Source: Symbiodinium kawagutii
Lineage: Eukaryota; Sar; Dinophyceae; Suessiales; Symbiodiniaceae
NCBI GenBank assembly: GCA_009767595.1
Contig: VSDK01012532.1
Coordinates: forward strand, 1 to 64,000
DNA: 64,000 nucleotides
Reading direction: 5' to 3'
Part shown: in pieces, positions 1-14,400 of the stretch
How the letters are laid out: each line of letters starts with the position of its first letter
Position numbering within the stretch: position 1 is the first letter of the stretch
Made by a program: the position numbers and the translations under genes
The notes under the pieces: generated by a model
Told to the model about the DNA's origin: nothing
Databases searched by the model: none
The model's input: the letters and a program-made list of their open reading frames with translations, nothing else

Positions 1-319
1 CTTAAGTTCTTCTATATTGCTTGCTACTGATGATACAGAAAAAATGATACCATATTGTTACAGCCTTACAGCCACATATATACATGTGACCTAGTTTTGG
101 CTTCCTACCACATAGTCATATTTGGTGATATGACCATGTGGTGGCATGCTAGCGCCAAAGTACGGTCAATTGAATGGCCAAAAGTGATGCACACGAGTTC
201 TCAACATCTTGAATTATACAGTGATGCATATCTTTGATGATCATCTGGTTGGTGGTTTCAACCCAAATGAAAAATATGCTTGTCAATCAACCAACCATTT
301 GTCAATACCAGTAAAAATA

Positions 320-470
320 AAACATGTCATCAAACCACCAACCAGTAGTTGTTTAACCATTGTTGTGGCTTATTATCCTCTATTTCTAACCGTTTTTAGC
401 CACTATTATCCATTAAAACATGTTTGAAACCACCAACTAGTAGTTGTTTAACCACTATTGCTTGTCATTA
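320..470. repeat. Two-copy direct repeat around ACCAACTAGTAGTTGTTTAA
   Basis: Segments 320-377 and 415-470 share a core of the type aaaccaccaac(c/t)agtagttgtttaacca followed by a similar tail, about 95 nt apart. It is an imperfect local duplication in non-coding DNA. Confidence 0.6.
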
Positions 471-1450
471 TTCACTATCATGAACCATAAAAACTGATAA
501 TTCACATGGCATATGACAGCTGTTGCATAGCCATCCCTCGCCATGATTTCGACCCATGCCAAGCACGCGCTCTCAACCGCTGTAGATGCCCGACACCTTT
601 TCGAACGCGGGCGAAGCGTCAGTGGGGCGGGCCCCACCCGTGGTACACGATGGCTGATGAATGTGATGAAGGATGGTCAAAAATGGCCATGAGTGAGCCA
701 TTACAGTGGGTGGTGATATCAAATAATGACATACAGCTTGACAATGATTGACGGCGGCTGAACACAATAATGCTTCATGGTAGGGGACAGGCCTAGTCAT
801 CACAGGGGACAATTAAGAACCAACAAGTTCTTAACTTGGGGCTTTCCACCATGCAGTAAGCCCATGATTTCCAGGTTTAGACGGGGGGGTGCTCCACCGT
901 GATTTCCGTGAGGTGCTGAGGGAACAGCCACCATCAAGCATTGATAAAGGCTGAAGGCTGAAGCAAGTGACGATCATTCGCGTGAGAAATCTCAACTTGT
1001 TTTTACAACTATCCAACATAGGTGGTTTCTCAAGCCATAAGGGACCCCAAAGTCATGGATGGTTTATTACTATAAATGGTATTTGGATGATTTAGGAGTA
1101 CCCCTATTTTGAGAAACAACCATATAGGTGCATAAATGGTATGATGCCAAGAAACCATGGTAGCGGCAAAACTAGTCGATTTTGATGCTTTCCTTTATGC
1201 AGTTGCTTCAGAACCAGAAAACTCTGTATACAATAATCATCAATAATCAATATTGGATGATTTACGGGTCATAATAGTAATAATGAATGAAACTCAGCAT
1301 ATATAATAGCCATAGTTGATATTGGATGATTTTGGGGTCCCCTATTTGGCTGTGGGTCAAAACCCCGTACCCCTGGTTCCCCATCATTAACCATTGTTTT
1401 CTCTATCGTTATTGGTCATTATCCCCCAGTGTTGGTTGGTTCATATTGAC

Positions 1451-1467
1451 CCGTAGCCATTTCAGCC
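1451..1467 (+). other. Partial match to the dinoflagellate spliced-leader sequence
   Basis: The sequence starts CCGTAGCCATTT, identical over 12 nt to the start of the 22-nt dinoflagellate spliced leader as I remember it (CCGTAGCCATTTTGGCTCAAG), and then diverges. Relict leaders mark retroposed cDNAs in dinoflagellates. Here the match is short and no clear cDNA follows, so chance is possible. Confidence 0.25.
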
Positions 1468-2228
1468 GTTGCTCCAGGGTTTCTTTGGGGAAAAGTGGGG
1501 CCCTACACCAATTCAGCGCCCCGCCGATGACCCGATGCTGGCGCCTCGCTGGGTTCCTCCACTTCGGAAATTTGCAGCACAGCGGGCCCCTGACCGGCGA
1601 CTTCCGGCGAGACGTGGGGAACCTGCCTGTAACTGGTAAGGGACCTCGGTAGATTGGTTAGAACCTGATTGTAACAGGGTATGATGATAACCAGCCTGCT
1701 TGTCGCAAGGGAGTCCAGGAGGATCCCAAATTTTGTAAGTCAACTTTTCAGCATGGGGAGCTTGAGAGCAATCCCAATTTGCTGATTGCTACAAGCTTAA
1801 GAGCAATCAGTTCCACAAGGGAATCACATAAATTTGCCTCAGCTAGCTCTTCAGCCTAGTCTCAAAGAGTGTGCTGGGTGCGCTGGGTTCTACTTTTGCA
1901 TCTGTGCTTGCCAGCCCTGAAAGAACACATTGTTTTCTGCTTGCCATAGGGTCAATACTTCGGATACCATGCTTGAAAAATGATACCAACTGTGCCGTTG
2001 GGATTTCTACGGGCTCGGAGGCTCTGATGGGATGTTCACCACAGCCTCTTTTCAGTGCCGGTATGTTCAACCTGCAACCGGGTGGAAGAACTCAAATTTT
2101 AGTACTTAGTTGTATACTGCAACCATATACTATCATCATCATTCTCAAAAAATGCTCAAATCCTAAGGGCCTTACTGGGAGCAGCCATGGTTGCTGGTGC
2201 GTGGCTCACCATCCCAGGCACACGCTGC

Positions 2229-2301
2229 CTTTTTGGTGGCTTCCAAGCTGCCAGCAATGCGACGAGCCAACTTCTTGCCGGCGAACTTGCCGATGATGCC
2301 C
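2229..2301 (-). CDS. Candidate micro-exon (basic helix)
   Basis: This is a GC-rich island in AT-rich surroundings. On the minus strand it has an AG|G acceptor (GTCAG|GGGC) and a GC donor (AAAAAG|GCAGCG), and between them one open frame reading GIIGKFAGKKLARRIAGSLE followed by ATKK, a basic, amphipathic stretch. The splice signals match those of the dehydrogenase gene to the right. The parent gene is unknown. Confidence 0.4.
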
Positions 2302-3423
2302 CTGACCATGAACAACTGACATGGTCATGGCATGTCATGGCTGAACCTTATCATGGTTAATGAGAACCACAGGTCAGGTTCAGCAAACAACGGTAGAGAT
2401 CAACCATGAACAACTGACATGGTCGTGGTTTGTGGCCAAGCAAATGCAACAATGAACTGACTTATATATAGCTAGCAGTTGTTAACGGTTGCTGGTCATG
2501 GTTGTTGCTAATCAAGTATGTTTATTTTATCTTCGAATGATCAGCAACAACAACCGAGACAGGAATTGCTGATAGTTGACCATCGCAGAATATCGAAGTA
2601 TCCATGAACAGAAATGCTGGGCAACTCCATTGAGTGTGTTTTCCTATCATGGTCCGCAAAGTCAGATTACAGTCATCTCTATCAAATGTTTCAAAAAGCA
2701 CAGAAAGCAAGCACCAATGAATATGGGGTAGTAACGAGATTCAACACTCAACAATCAAAACACTACTTCACTACCGTTGCAAAAATACAGGCCAAAACAA
2801 CCACAAATCAAAGAATAATACCAAGACCCCCTCCCCTCTCCAAATAACCAGAGAACAAACACACCAATCATGAGAATTAAAGGTAGGAACAAACACAAAA
2901 ACACAGACGTGCAACCCGGGAAATAAAAGACGAAGAGAATACAAAAATCAAACACATGCCAACCATGAAAAATATGTCTAGAAAAACCGAACAAATGCAA
3001 AGGGCATATAGTAGGGATTATCAATCATATGACTACTATCAAACCACTAGCGCTAGATCCATCAATAGTTCCAACATGTTCCAACATGTTCCAACCAATC
3101 AAATCATGAACAAAACCCCAGCCCGCGTCACAGGTTGATCCCCATCCTGCGCGCCTCTCTAAGAACCACGCGCCACCGGAATCCTACGCCGAGATGGCAG
3201 TTTGAAGATCTGCTTCACTGCTCCTGTGCCTGACACCTCCTGTGAGTAATCCATCTGAGCTTAGCCAATCTTGGTGAAGATCAAGCCCGTGATTTCAAGG
3301 ATCGCGGTTGAAACTCGAACTAAAACTTTCAGTTGAGAAATGTAATATAGTCAATCTATGTCAACATCCTTACAAGCTTGGGAGGTCAATGTCCTTAGTT
3401 TCAGTTGGACAATGCTGTCTTGC

Positions 3424-3539
3424 CATGCGCCCTCGTCGCAGTTTGAAACGACCCGGCGCTTCGACCTCGCTGGTGCGCAACCAAAGGATGGACTCTTCGG
3501 TCTCGTCTTTTTCTGCTTGGACCACGCGAAATTCTTGTC
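3424..3539 (-). CDS. Candidate exon of an unknown minus-strand gene
   Basis: It has acceptor CTGCCAG|GAC and donor CGCATG|GCAAGA (GC class), and reads open for 38 codons as a charged segment including EFRVVQAEKDETEESILWLR then TSEVEAPGRFKLRRGRM. It looks like protein rather than shadow, and the opposite strand is less convincing. No family recognised. It may belong to the same transcript as the other islands in 0-7 kb. Confidence 0.4.
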
Positions 3540-6500
3540 CTGGCAGAGCTGTCACATGAGACATGGGGTTGCTTCTGTGACTCAAGGGACCGTCGTGGGC
3601 CCATGATGGGCCATGGTCATCCATCAACTGCAGGGTAGGATATGGTTGACTCACGGGTGTCACAAGTTGCATGATCACCCAACAAAGGTCCATATCAGTT
3701 CTTGCTCGGGAAGGATCCTGGAACCGGCTTTTCAACAAAAGGTTTGGGGAACTTCCAAGGTGTCATCCACAATTCCTGGTCTACACTTGTCGATCAATTG
3801 GTCCTCTGCAAAAAGTGTTTGTAATTTTTGCTAAGACAGCAGCCAGCAGGGAATCAACTGAAGAATAATTCAGATCCCTGCATGTTTTGCTTTTCATTCA
3901 TGGCTCATGATTCAGTGGGATGCGGGATGTCTGATAACTAATCATAGTCATCCATGGTTCATAATTCATAAATAATTGACCCACCGTGGATGATAAAGGT
4001 TCAATAGTTGCTACGAAATTATTGACCAACATGAATGAGTGGCTTAGTAATGATGATTTGTGTTCAATCTACTCTCCTCTCAAGGTCAACCATGAATCGA
4101 GTTGCACCTTGCTGGATCTCATAGGTTGGCGTGACCAAATCTGCAAACCTCGGAAGGCGCCCCAGAGCCCCGCGAAGGGTGCTAGGAAGTTTCGCGTGCC
4201 GCAAGGGTGCGTGGGGTGGCTGGTGGGGACTTACCATAGACTTACCCATCTTGGTTGGTTGGTTCGTTGGCTGGTTGGTCCGTTTATGATGAAAATCACC
4301 AACAGTACTGGGATATAGCCAACAAAAATAGAAGCATGATCACAACAACAGGGTTTGGCGTTCTTTTGTAGTGGTAGGTTGTTTCGGGGTTGATTGATGT
4401 TGGTTGATTCCAACTTCTGAGCTACTCTATTAGCGTCGATTGGTCTCAAACCCAGATAAACCGATCACAGCTTGCAATTTCCTTGGGATAGAAAGATGCT
4501 AAGGACTCCATAATCAACATTTGCTGTTGTATCATGTTCTCCCCTGGGATTTAGCAAGGTTTACGAATAAAGGCCAGTCCACCAACTAATTTACACATCT
4601 GCTAATGGTCGTTGTGACCCAATGCGGGCACTTGAGTGGCCATGATTCACCATGTCTTGGCCAAATAGCCCTTAGGGCCACCCTGGGGCGTGGGGCGCAT
4701 GCGTGGCCACTATTATATCACAGCCACCACTGGCACCGCTAAGTAGCACCCAAATGTGGGTTGCTACTGACCCATTTTCAACGGGAAAATCAGCTGATCG
4801 TATCATCCAAATCCACAAGAGCTTGGTAACTTTTGGTGTTTCCTGGTGTTTCCTAACATCGGGAGGTCGGCACTGACAATCATCGGCTTCCTCCTTTCCC
4901 AAGCATAAGAACATGTCTGAGGATGGTTTAGGGTGACACAGTTTATGAACACCTGCGTGCATTATTGAACAACCTGCGAGCTGAACCAAGTTCTGAGTTC
5001 TACTCTAGTCATCACCAATTCCAACAGAACAAGTTGTGCCATTTGTTTTGCAGACTTGCTACTTGATTCGACCAACACCCAGCTTCAACATAGCACAGCT
5101 GCGTAAAGAACTACTGCAAGACTCCTCTTGTCGTTTTTACCTTGTGGTGCAAACCTGCAGTTCTGCAATGTGTTGGTGGTCTGTTGTAGTCAGTGGGAGA
5201 TTTACATTTCGTGCACAATTGATAATATCTCTGGTGCTGGTGGGATACGCGCCTGGCAAACTTGCGACCCTAAAGTATACCAACATTCGTCAAAGCACTA
5301 TTCCTGGTTGTAGACTTGTCACATCTCAAAATGTCCATCCGGTTCACCATTGCTCACCCTGACCCCAGCAACTTGCAGATCAGTTTGTGCCAGTTTGGTC
5401 CATTATGCCGAATCATGTCTCGTGTTGATTTTAATCCAGCACCGTCTGAGAGGTAGCAAATAACCCAAACATGAAGGAATCAATTAACTAGCCATTATGA
5501 ACCAAGTATTAACCAGTACTATCATTTTCCTACCCGTTGTAGATCACCTATCAACCGCATGCTGGTTGATATGCGCCCGTGAAAGTAGCATGGATCAACT
5601 GTTCCTAAAACCTTGGCTTCACTGCCCCCAGGATGCCCGACTTGTGTGGAGCCACTCTCAAGCGGATCTTGGTGAGAGCCTGCCAGCGACAACAGCTATG
5701 ACAGAAAATGTCAAAGACATTTTGTCAAAAAAATATCAAGTAGTTCGCTGTCAACCAATAAATCCAACCTAGCCTCACCTCACTTTACCGAACGGATCAA
5801 TACCACACTGAATCACCTGTTCTATCCTGTGATCTAACTTCTTGTCCGTCTATCCACTGATCTATGATTCTCAACTTATGTAGCCATCTAAGACATTCTA
5901 AGACTGTCTACAGCATCTATGTATCTACGACTCTATGACTTCTCAAAGTGTGTGGCCAGTCTATCCTGTCTGTCATAAACCATGACTGTCTATGCTTTAT
6001 GTGTATCCAGCCCTGGTACCACTACCTATGTGTGGTTGTGAAATATCATTACAGCTTGTCAAACATCACCAACATGGACCAACATGTTCAGATCATTACA
6101 AACAAATGGTGAAAGCCGCCAAGGGCCCAAGGTCAAGGCGTTTCGAACTCATTCTCCTGAAATATCCCTACCATTTGGCTCCCTCCCGAGGTAGCTCCTG
6201 GCGGTGGCAGCCGGGCCGTGGCTCCTGGCACCACCTGGCCTTGTACCTTGCAGGTGCTGCCGGTGGTCGCAAGGGCCCTGGGAGGTCGAAGATGGGCTTC
6301 TCGTGGTCCTGGCGCGGCTGGCTGCTGGCAGTGCGGCGTGAGATCCAGGGGTCAGCGAGTGGAGATGTCAAGCTGAGAATTAGTGAGCTAACCAATGAAT
6401 ATTGAGGGTGAGCTAAGCAACAAAATATGGAGGATATGTCAAGCTGTGTAGCCAATAACACTTTTACATACTTTTACCTCCATGGTGATTGAGAGTTATA

Positions 6501-8491
6501 GGTGATTAGAAATAGCTGATTGGAATATCCATGGGTCTCTAACAATCCATACTCTTAATCATTGAATAATGATTTCATTATTGAATGCATCAATCCTTCA
6601 TAATCATTTCATAATCCCTCCTTGCCTTCCTTCATGGCAGGTATGGAGGTATCAGCAACCTCCGGCAACGCACAGCCTCACTGAGCTGTGAATCCCTGGC
6701 CTTCTGCGCATCCGCCTTGACCTTGGTGCCATGTGTGGATGAGGGCAACGAATGACACACAGCTTTCACCATGTAAACTTTGTAATAAACTAGTGACCAA
6801 TTAGTTTCATCAGGTTTGATCAGGTAGAACATGCAACGACACTAATTTCAAAGGATGCTCACAGAGAATTCAAACACTGTGCCATGCACAGTTCATTTTC
6901 CTGAATATGAGTAGAGGCAAGCGGCAAACACAACGAACGACCCACAAACAAGGCAACACTTGTGGCGTTTGAAACCATCAACGGAGGGTGACAATGAATT
7001 GTAAACCAGAACTAGTTCAAGTTCAAGAAGTTCAAGAGCTTGGAACAAACCTGTCAACAAGGCCTTGAACAAGAACACGCACCAAACCAGCAGCGCAGCA
7101 GGGCCCTATTTTTGGATGGCGAGGTGTTGCTGTACTCCCCCACGGGACGATGCCCATGGCTGAGTCAAAATGTACCACAGCACTGTGCTGTGCTTTTTGG
7201 GGACTGGGGTCGACATTCCGACCTGTCGACGTTCAGGAAAGACTCTCTATGGTTAGAGTCAGGAACGGCAATTTCTTTAGATGCGAAACCAGTTGAAACA
7301 ATTCAGCGCGTAGTCCACCCAGGATCTAGCAGTGTTTTGAGTTTCTGTGACAATTTGAACTGCAAAACATATTTAAGTGCAAACGGGTGCTGAGAACAAA
7401 TCGTTTTTGCGCTGACAATACCATCAAAACTGAAGCGATCGTTCAGCCGTGCAGCATCGGCACACTGGAGCCACCGGACATTCCGAAAGGAAGCTAGAAG
7501 CGTGTTGGGTCTAAGCATCTACTTGCAGTGTTTGATGATGATGTGATGTGTGGTACAAGAACAAGCCTCCAAAGCCAACATTCTGAGCAACCCTCCTTTT
7601 TTTTTTTTCTACAGTTTCACACTTCAGATGCCTCCCGGATCATCTGAACTCCAGCCACCGTTCCTGCAGACTTCTATATCACTGGTAGCTTAAAGCTTTG
7701 AGAATGGGCCTCGCAGGCGGCATTGGAGGCAACAAATGAGCAGCTGAGAAGTGTGGGGCACACGAAGTGAGGGCAAGGCAACACTACGTCCTTCATGATG
7801 GGCTACATGTACTTACCAGGTACCAAAACGAGTCAAAAATGATGCTTCTACCCCCCAATGTAGTTGTTCATGGTTGGTATTGATTAGGCTAATGTTAATG
7901 GTTGATGGTGGCTACTGACCCCTTATTACACCCTTATTGTTGGGAGGTACACCCTTGGGGGAGTCACCTACTGCCCCCACGATGATTGGAAGTCAACGCC
8001 CGAAACATCGAAACTTGCTGCGGCCTGGGCCCGGGTTGCTCTTGTGGAAGTCCTAAGGTGGCAGGGGCTCCAGCATGGGACACGGGGTTGTTTCAAAGGC
8101 ACCTATTGGGATGCTCCATGGTTTGCGGTGGTGACTATCCATTGTTGTATGGTTCATTGAATCACCTTACATGGCTTATTCCCGTGGATAAATATCAGCA
8201 ACTAGTAACCACGCCTGCTATATCCGAAAGTGGCAAGTGTAGTCTGAAACCAACCGCAGCTAAGGTCGGAAAGCATCAAATGGATACAGCTACAAAACAG
8301 CAGTGTTCAGCCCACAATATATCCACCTTGCACTACATGTTCACTCAAATGTTGTATTCAAATGATATCAAACCTGCCTCATGTTCACAGCACGTTTTAT
8401 CATCCCCAAAACAAGTTTTTTTCCGTTTTGTGCCAACAAGCACTGCTGACAATTCTGCAAGATCAAGACTTGGCAGTTCTATCAACAGCGA

Positions 8492-11400
8492 CTACCTCAG
8501 TGGTTCTTCATCCACGGGTGCAGGTCCCCCATCCCAGGTCGGGTTCCACGGGTCCTTGAGGACGACGTCAATGAGGGTCTGGCCCGGGAAGACCTTGGTG
8601 CCCTGCTTGGCAGCACAGGCCTGCAGCAGCTTGGAAGGCTCGAAGTAATCGATGGGCAAATAGGCCCTGAGGCGCGCGGAGCGCCACGCCCAGCACTGGA
8701 GCTTTCACAGGGAGATGTTGGGAACTGATTGGTGATTGATGATTGATGCTATGCCCCCGGCACCAAAATATTTGAGCGCAAGTCAAGTAGAAGCCATCAT
8801 CCCCAGGTATATGGTCGAAACTGAAAAATGTTTGAAACGTCGATGAAGAACAAGAGAACAACAACTGCTGCTAGAAGAACTACTGGTTGATCGTGACTAA
8901 GAAGTCCTCCCAAATGCTACAGGACATGGCAGAATATGACAACCAAGAAATGTCTGATTGTGATTGAAACCAGCACCAGTGCCCGGGTAAACGTTTTGTA
9001 AGTGATTGCAGAATAGCCTAGTAGAGCAAGCATGTTCTAAGCACCCGGTCACAAATCCCTTCTCTTGGATTTCATTTAGTCGTGTGGGCGTTTAGGCTTA
9101 AAAATAGGTGCAAATAGGATGACAGTCACTATCCAAACATCATCATACACCTTTCAGGGTACTGGGACCGAACCAGGATCGAAATCAGAGGTGGAACCAT
9201 GCCACTGCTTATTGATGACCACTACCTGTTTGTAAACGAGCAACCATGACTGAAATGCAGCTGAAAAGCAGCAACATGTTGAAAACTATGCAAATAGTGA
9301 TAACAAAAAATACTGGTGCATTTACAAGCTATTGGTTTATATGCTTGTTGAGAATGATCACAATATAGGCACCAGGGAATCTGGGGTCAGCACCTGGAGA
9401 TGCTTAAAACTCAGCAGTGGGATATGAACCATCCACCACTCACGGTTGTGCCAGGCAAGCAGCTTGTTCTTGGTGAACCTCTCCTTCGCCTGACGCATGG
9501 GCGAAAGCCCGGCAGAAAAGGGCCCCTTATGCGTAGAAGATGGCCGTACCGTCGAAGTCCAAGAAGGCTCATCATATTGATTTCACGGGTACAATAGCCA
9601 GGGGTAGCCATGGGTAGCCATGGGTAGCCAGGGGTAGCCATCCAACTTTGATATTCGGCCGTCAGCTTCTCATTTGATGGGCGTGTCAAAAGCATGTACC
9701 ATGGTGAGCCGCAAATGATCACAAAACACAGGTTCATGATTGGTCAAGCCTTACTCATGGCTGATACTGATGGCCATTGGTGTGTGATACTGATGCCTGG
9801 TGCTCAGGTCCCACAATGACTCATACCAGTGGCAAATGACACTGAATGAATACTCATTGACGGATATAGTGGTTTCTCAAAGTAAGGGTACCCAAACAAT
9901 TATTAGTCATTCATAGGAATGAACCAACCATTTTTGGGACACCCTCCATATTGACCAATGAACAGCAAAATGTGCTCCACTGGCTTCGCATGTTGTTGCC
10001 TTGAGACTCCCTAGAGAACATCATTGGTCCATCAACGGCGGGATGGACCGTTTCTGCCCTTGTTCTGAAGCTGTTCGTCAAACTTCAGCTCCTGCTCCTG
10101 ACACCCGACTTGATCATCCCCGGAAGAACTGCTTGGTTAATAAGTATCTTAGACGATGATTCACTCAAGGACATTGGCGTTCAGTGCCTGCCAGTGCCGT
10201 GACTGCTGAGATCTGCTGAGGAATTTCATTTCTGAACAAACAAAGATCTTCCAGTGTATAGTTGGTACATCATAGCCTATCCCTATGATTGTTGATGATT
10301 GTTGGCTATTCTCCCTTATCATCAACCAGTCTGGACCATGATCAATCATTAACTATTCCAGGACAGTTTGTTTTCTTGACCATCATTGGCACTAACTCGC
10401 ACCAGTGCATATCAAACAGTCATGATTGACCATCATTCACCATTAACTAACTATTGAACATCTTGACCATCTACAAATCAACTTATCAAATCCTACAAAC
10501 CATCAGGTATGTAGCTGGTTGTGGGTCAAGACTCTGTACCCTCGGTGAAAATATCATCAATCACTAAACTACTCCTTGTTGGCATGTTCACTTACCCGCT
10601 TTGTAATGGCTGGCTATGACCCATAACCACATACTTGATGTTGGCCTTGTCAACCACCATCAAGCATGATTAATCATAGGTTCACTGCAGTAGGTCAAGC
10701 ATAGATTCCCTATTATTATGCCCTATTGAAATCATCTAGTTGACCATGATTCTTACGTAAATAGTATCATATTCCCCTTTTATCAACCATGATTAATGGA
10801 TAATAACCCTATTACTAGCCATCTAGTAACATTATTACTGGTACAACCCCTATCAAATAGCAACCCCTATCTATGTAACATTATTAATGGATGTAAACCC
10901 CTACTATTAGCCATCTAGCTAGCCTATGTTACTAGTAACCTAGCTATTCCCCTATTGTTAACCATTACTACTGGTTATTTATGTCACCATTAACCCAACC
11001 AAATCCATTTCCACCGCTTTCTGGGCATTGCATCCGCACCTGGGCATCATAGACCTTCAGTCGCTCCAAGATCCTGTGGCGCAGCCAGCGGCACAGCATG
11101 GCTGGTGAAGCCATGGGGCATCGAACGACTGGTGTTGGTTGATAGTTGATAAATAATGTTTCAATATAGCTAGTACTGGTTGGTTAGTGGTTGATAATTG
11201 TTCGTTAGTTAATGGTTAGTTCATGATTGGTTAATGGTTGGGTGGTGCTTGATAAATGATTGATCAATGGCCTAGTAAAGGCTGATTCATGTTGGTTAAT
11301 TGACTCCTGGTCGGTCAATTGCAGATTTTTTGGTTGATTGCTAATTGATCATGGCTGATTCATGGCTGGGAAAAACAACATGGTCTATACTGGTTCATCA

Positions 11401-14400
11401 TGATGATGTTTCTTTCCCTGGTTACTGCCAGGTACCGGTACTGCCTAACACTCTTGTCATCTTGCCTTCACAACGAGGGATAATGAGCACCAATATAGGC
11501 AATACCAACATATACCAACTCACTATCAATATTGGGTATATGCCGAAGCTATATGTCAAATGCTGGTGCTGCCTGATCATCCTCACATGGTCATCACCAA
11601 GGGAAAACACGATTTTTAGAAGTACACCGAGCTTGCACATCGACGAAAGATGTTCTGTAAAATTCTGTCCCAGATTTGCAGCCCATCGGAACATGTTCCC
11701 ACAACATCACCTGACCTCACTGACACATCAATTTTCGACTTTGTGCTTTCAACCACCCGCGCTGGCAAGAACTGAAAACGCGAAGCAAAATCAAGGGATT
11801 CCTTTTGTCAAGTCACACCCAAGAGTGGGTTTCAAGATGCGCAAATTCACTATCCAAAATCAAAATCTTGAATCATTGAGAATCAAGGTCCATATCTTTC
11901 ATTCATTGACTATCCAGATCATTTGTTTGTGATATCCCCTCGCTACTCATGTCCCGGAAAATCGCGTCTGTGATCACCACAGGTGCCAGGGCGGCCAAGG
12001 GGCTTCTGGAAGCCCACATAGTTCTCGGCGTAGAACATGGGCCCACCCTTGCTGGGAGGGAAGCCGTAACCTGAGCAGTGGAAGGAGAGTCAGACTCCAT
12101 GGTCCACATAGGTGCTTCCCAAAATAGGAGTTGCCCATAGTTGCACCCAAATCATCCAATTTGAATCATTTATAGGGTAATATACACAGTAATCATATAG
12201 TAATAAACCAACCCTTTTGATCCATGTTGGGGTTCCCCCTTTTTGAGAAACCACCATATATGGAAATCTAATCATATCCCTACTTCCCAATAATCCATCC
12301 TCCCGCATCTCCAGTATTCGGAGTTCATGGATTAGACACTCAGATGTACTAGCTAGCTCTCTGTCTACATCCTGTCAAGTATTCAAAAATGAGAAAACCA
12401 CAATCAACAAACAGTTGAATATCATGGCTTCGTGCAAAAAGACAAATTGTTTTTCCCGTCCCTACAGATCATGCAGATGAGCATCTCAAAACAATACTGC
12501 AAACATGCTGGCATGTTCATCTAGCCATGTTTGAGTGTAGCGATTACCTTTTTCAACATGTGAGACCTACAGCAACTGTTTGTACTGTGTATGGTTTGCG
12601 AATGTGGATATGCCATCATGTCCGTATGTTGGCATGATTTTGTTCATTGTTGCATTGGTACAAGACTCTTCCATAGGAGTACTCTTGCGATATAAGCACT
12701 ACTTTCTTATAGTTTGGCATAAAGCATGCGTAGGTACATCATGATATCATCGGAGCCATCCTTGCTACCTGACTCCACTGATGCCTTGAACAAATTCCAG
12801 ACAAAGAGTTGTGACATTACCTGAAATCATGATCTGCCAATTCTTAGAATCATAGATAACACCTAAAATTGTATTGGTTCTACCAATAATTATGGTGACA
12901 TTACCTAAAATCATGATAAATCAACATAATTACTGAAATGTGTTTTTGACCATTGTCAACGATAGTTTATCACTTCAATCAACCAACATGCCAACAGGTT
13001 CCAGTCTGAAACTGTTTTTGGTCGACTGAACTATGAGCAGTCCTGATGAATGTCGCTCTGCGAGTTCCATCGATTGGTTGCTACATGCCACGATTATATA
13101 TATATATATATAATCGTGTTGTCATCTGTCTATATTGGTTGTGTTATTGTTGCCTATACTAGAAGTTATTATCTATGTCTGCCATTATCTCAATAGACTA
13201 GCATTTTGCTCCATTGGCTATTTTTTGCTGCTATGCATATGTAGGATTGGCCCAAAAAATGATCTTGTAGGTTGAAAATTATATTTTGGAGGCTTCACAC
13301 TCCTACCTTTTTTGTGGCTTGGGGGCTGTGGTATTTCTATATTGCTTGTTATACTGATTATACTGTTGCCTATAGTAGTCATGATCTATACAGGTATCTA
13401 CCGTACATGACCTACTATCATTTTGTTTCAAATTGTTTTGTCGGTTTCACACCTAAAGTATCATACTATAATAAATGTCTATCGTTATATGACAGGTGCC
13501 CTAGGTGCAGTTGTAATTTAATTGGTTGTAATCAATGCGTGCAACTATAGCTATCGGTTTGAGAAAATTTGAGGATGCGAATCCGGTTTCAGGAGAGTAT
13601 CATGATAGTGGTGCTCACAAGTTACTTAGTAGAATATTGCCAAACCGTACTACAACCCCTCTCAGTGTCCTTCAGAAATGAGTCCCTGGCTAGGCAGGGT
13701 ATCCTGACCAGGTCTCGCATTCAAAATCAAAATCAGGCATGATCATGAAGGACATGATCGGTTTATCACAAACTCAGATAGCTTCAAACCTGCACACTAT
13801 CATTGCCCTCATCCTCAAACAACACTCCTCACTCCCATCAAGCGGCTAAAACCTTTGACTGGAAATGAGTGGTGCGTAATCCCAACGCAGAAATTGCCAT
13901 GGGATAGGTGGGTACAGGCTCATTTTCATCAATTTCTCAAGAACTTCAGGGATCATGCAACCGACAGACTCAAAAGGTTTGAACGTTGAGGTGAAGCAGT
14001 GAGGCTGAACGACAGCTGGTTTACAAATTGATTCAAAGCTACGCAGGTTCCGCTCATTCTTCCTTTTCAATAGATCTTGTCCATCTCCAAAGCAAATCTT
14101 GGCGAAGTGTCACCTCCCAAGGAAACCAGTGGACTTCTGGGTTGCTGCTGGAGCAAGGAGCCATAGATGTAGACAATGTCGATATCGGAAGATCGGGCCA
14201 CATAGCCTTCCTGCCGACGCAGCACCAGCTGCCCAGGCCCAGCTACAAAATGGTCATGAAACTTGCTTCTTTCAGGGCTTAATCATATGGAATGGTTAAT
14301 TATTTGGAATGGTGATCATGTAGAATTTCATATAGAATGATGATGATTCAGAATCTTTGTTTAGAATGGTCATCTATTGGTGATGTAATTGGATCAAACA

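Larger units (their letters stand above)
1..8491. other. Mostly non-coding AT-rich region with scattered exon-like islands
   Basis: This stretch is dominated by low-complexity AT-rich text of the same kind as the introns further right. I see no long credible ORF. Short GC-rich islands at about 560-640, 1485-1640, 2229-2301, 3424-3539, 4150-4240 and 6180-6370 stand out and read best on the minus strand. Two of them are listed separately. They could be exons of a gene downstream of the dehydrogenase, or further exons of it, because the putative stop of that gene overlaps a possible GT donor. Nothing else was recognised. Confidence 0.4.
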
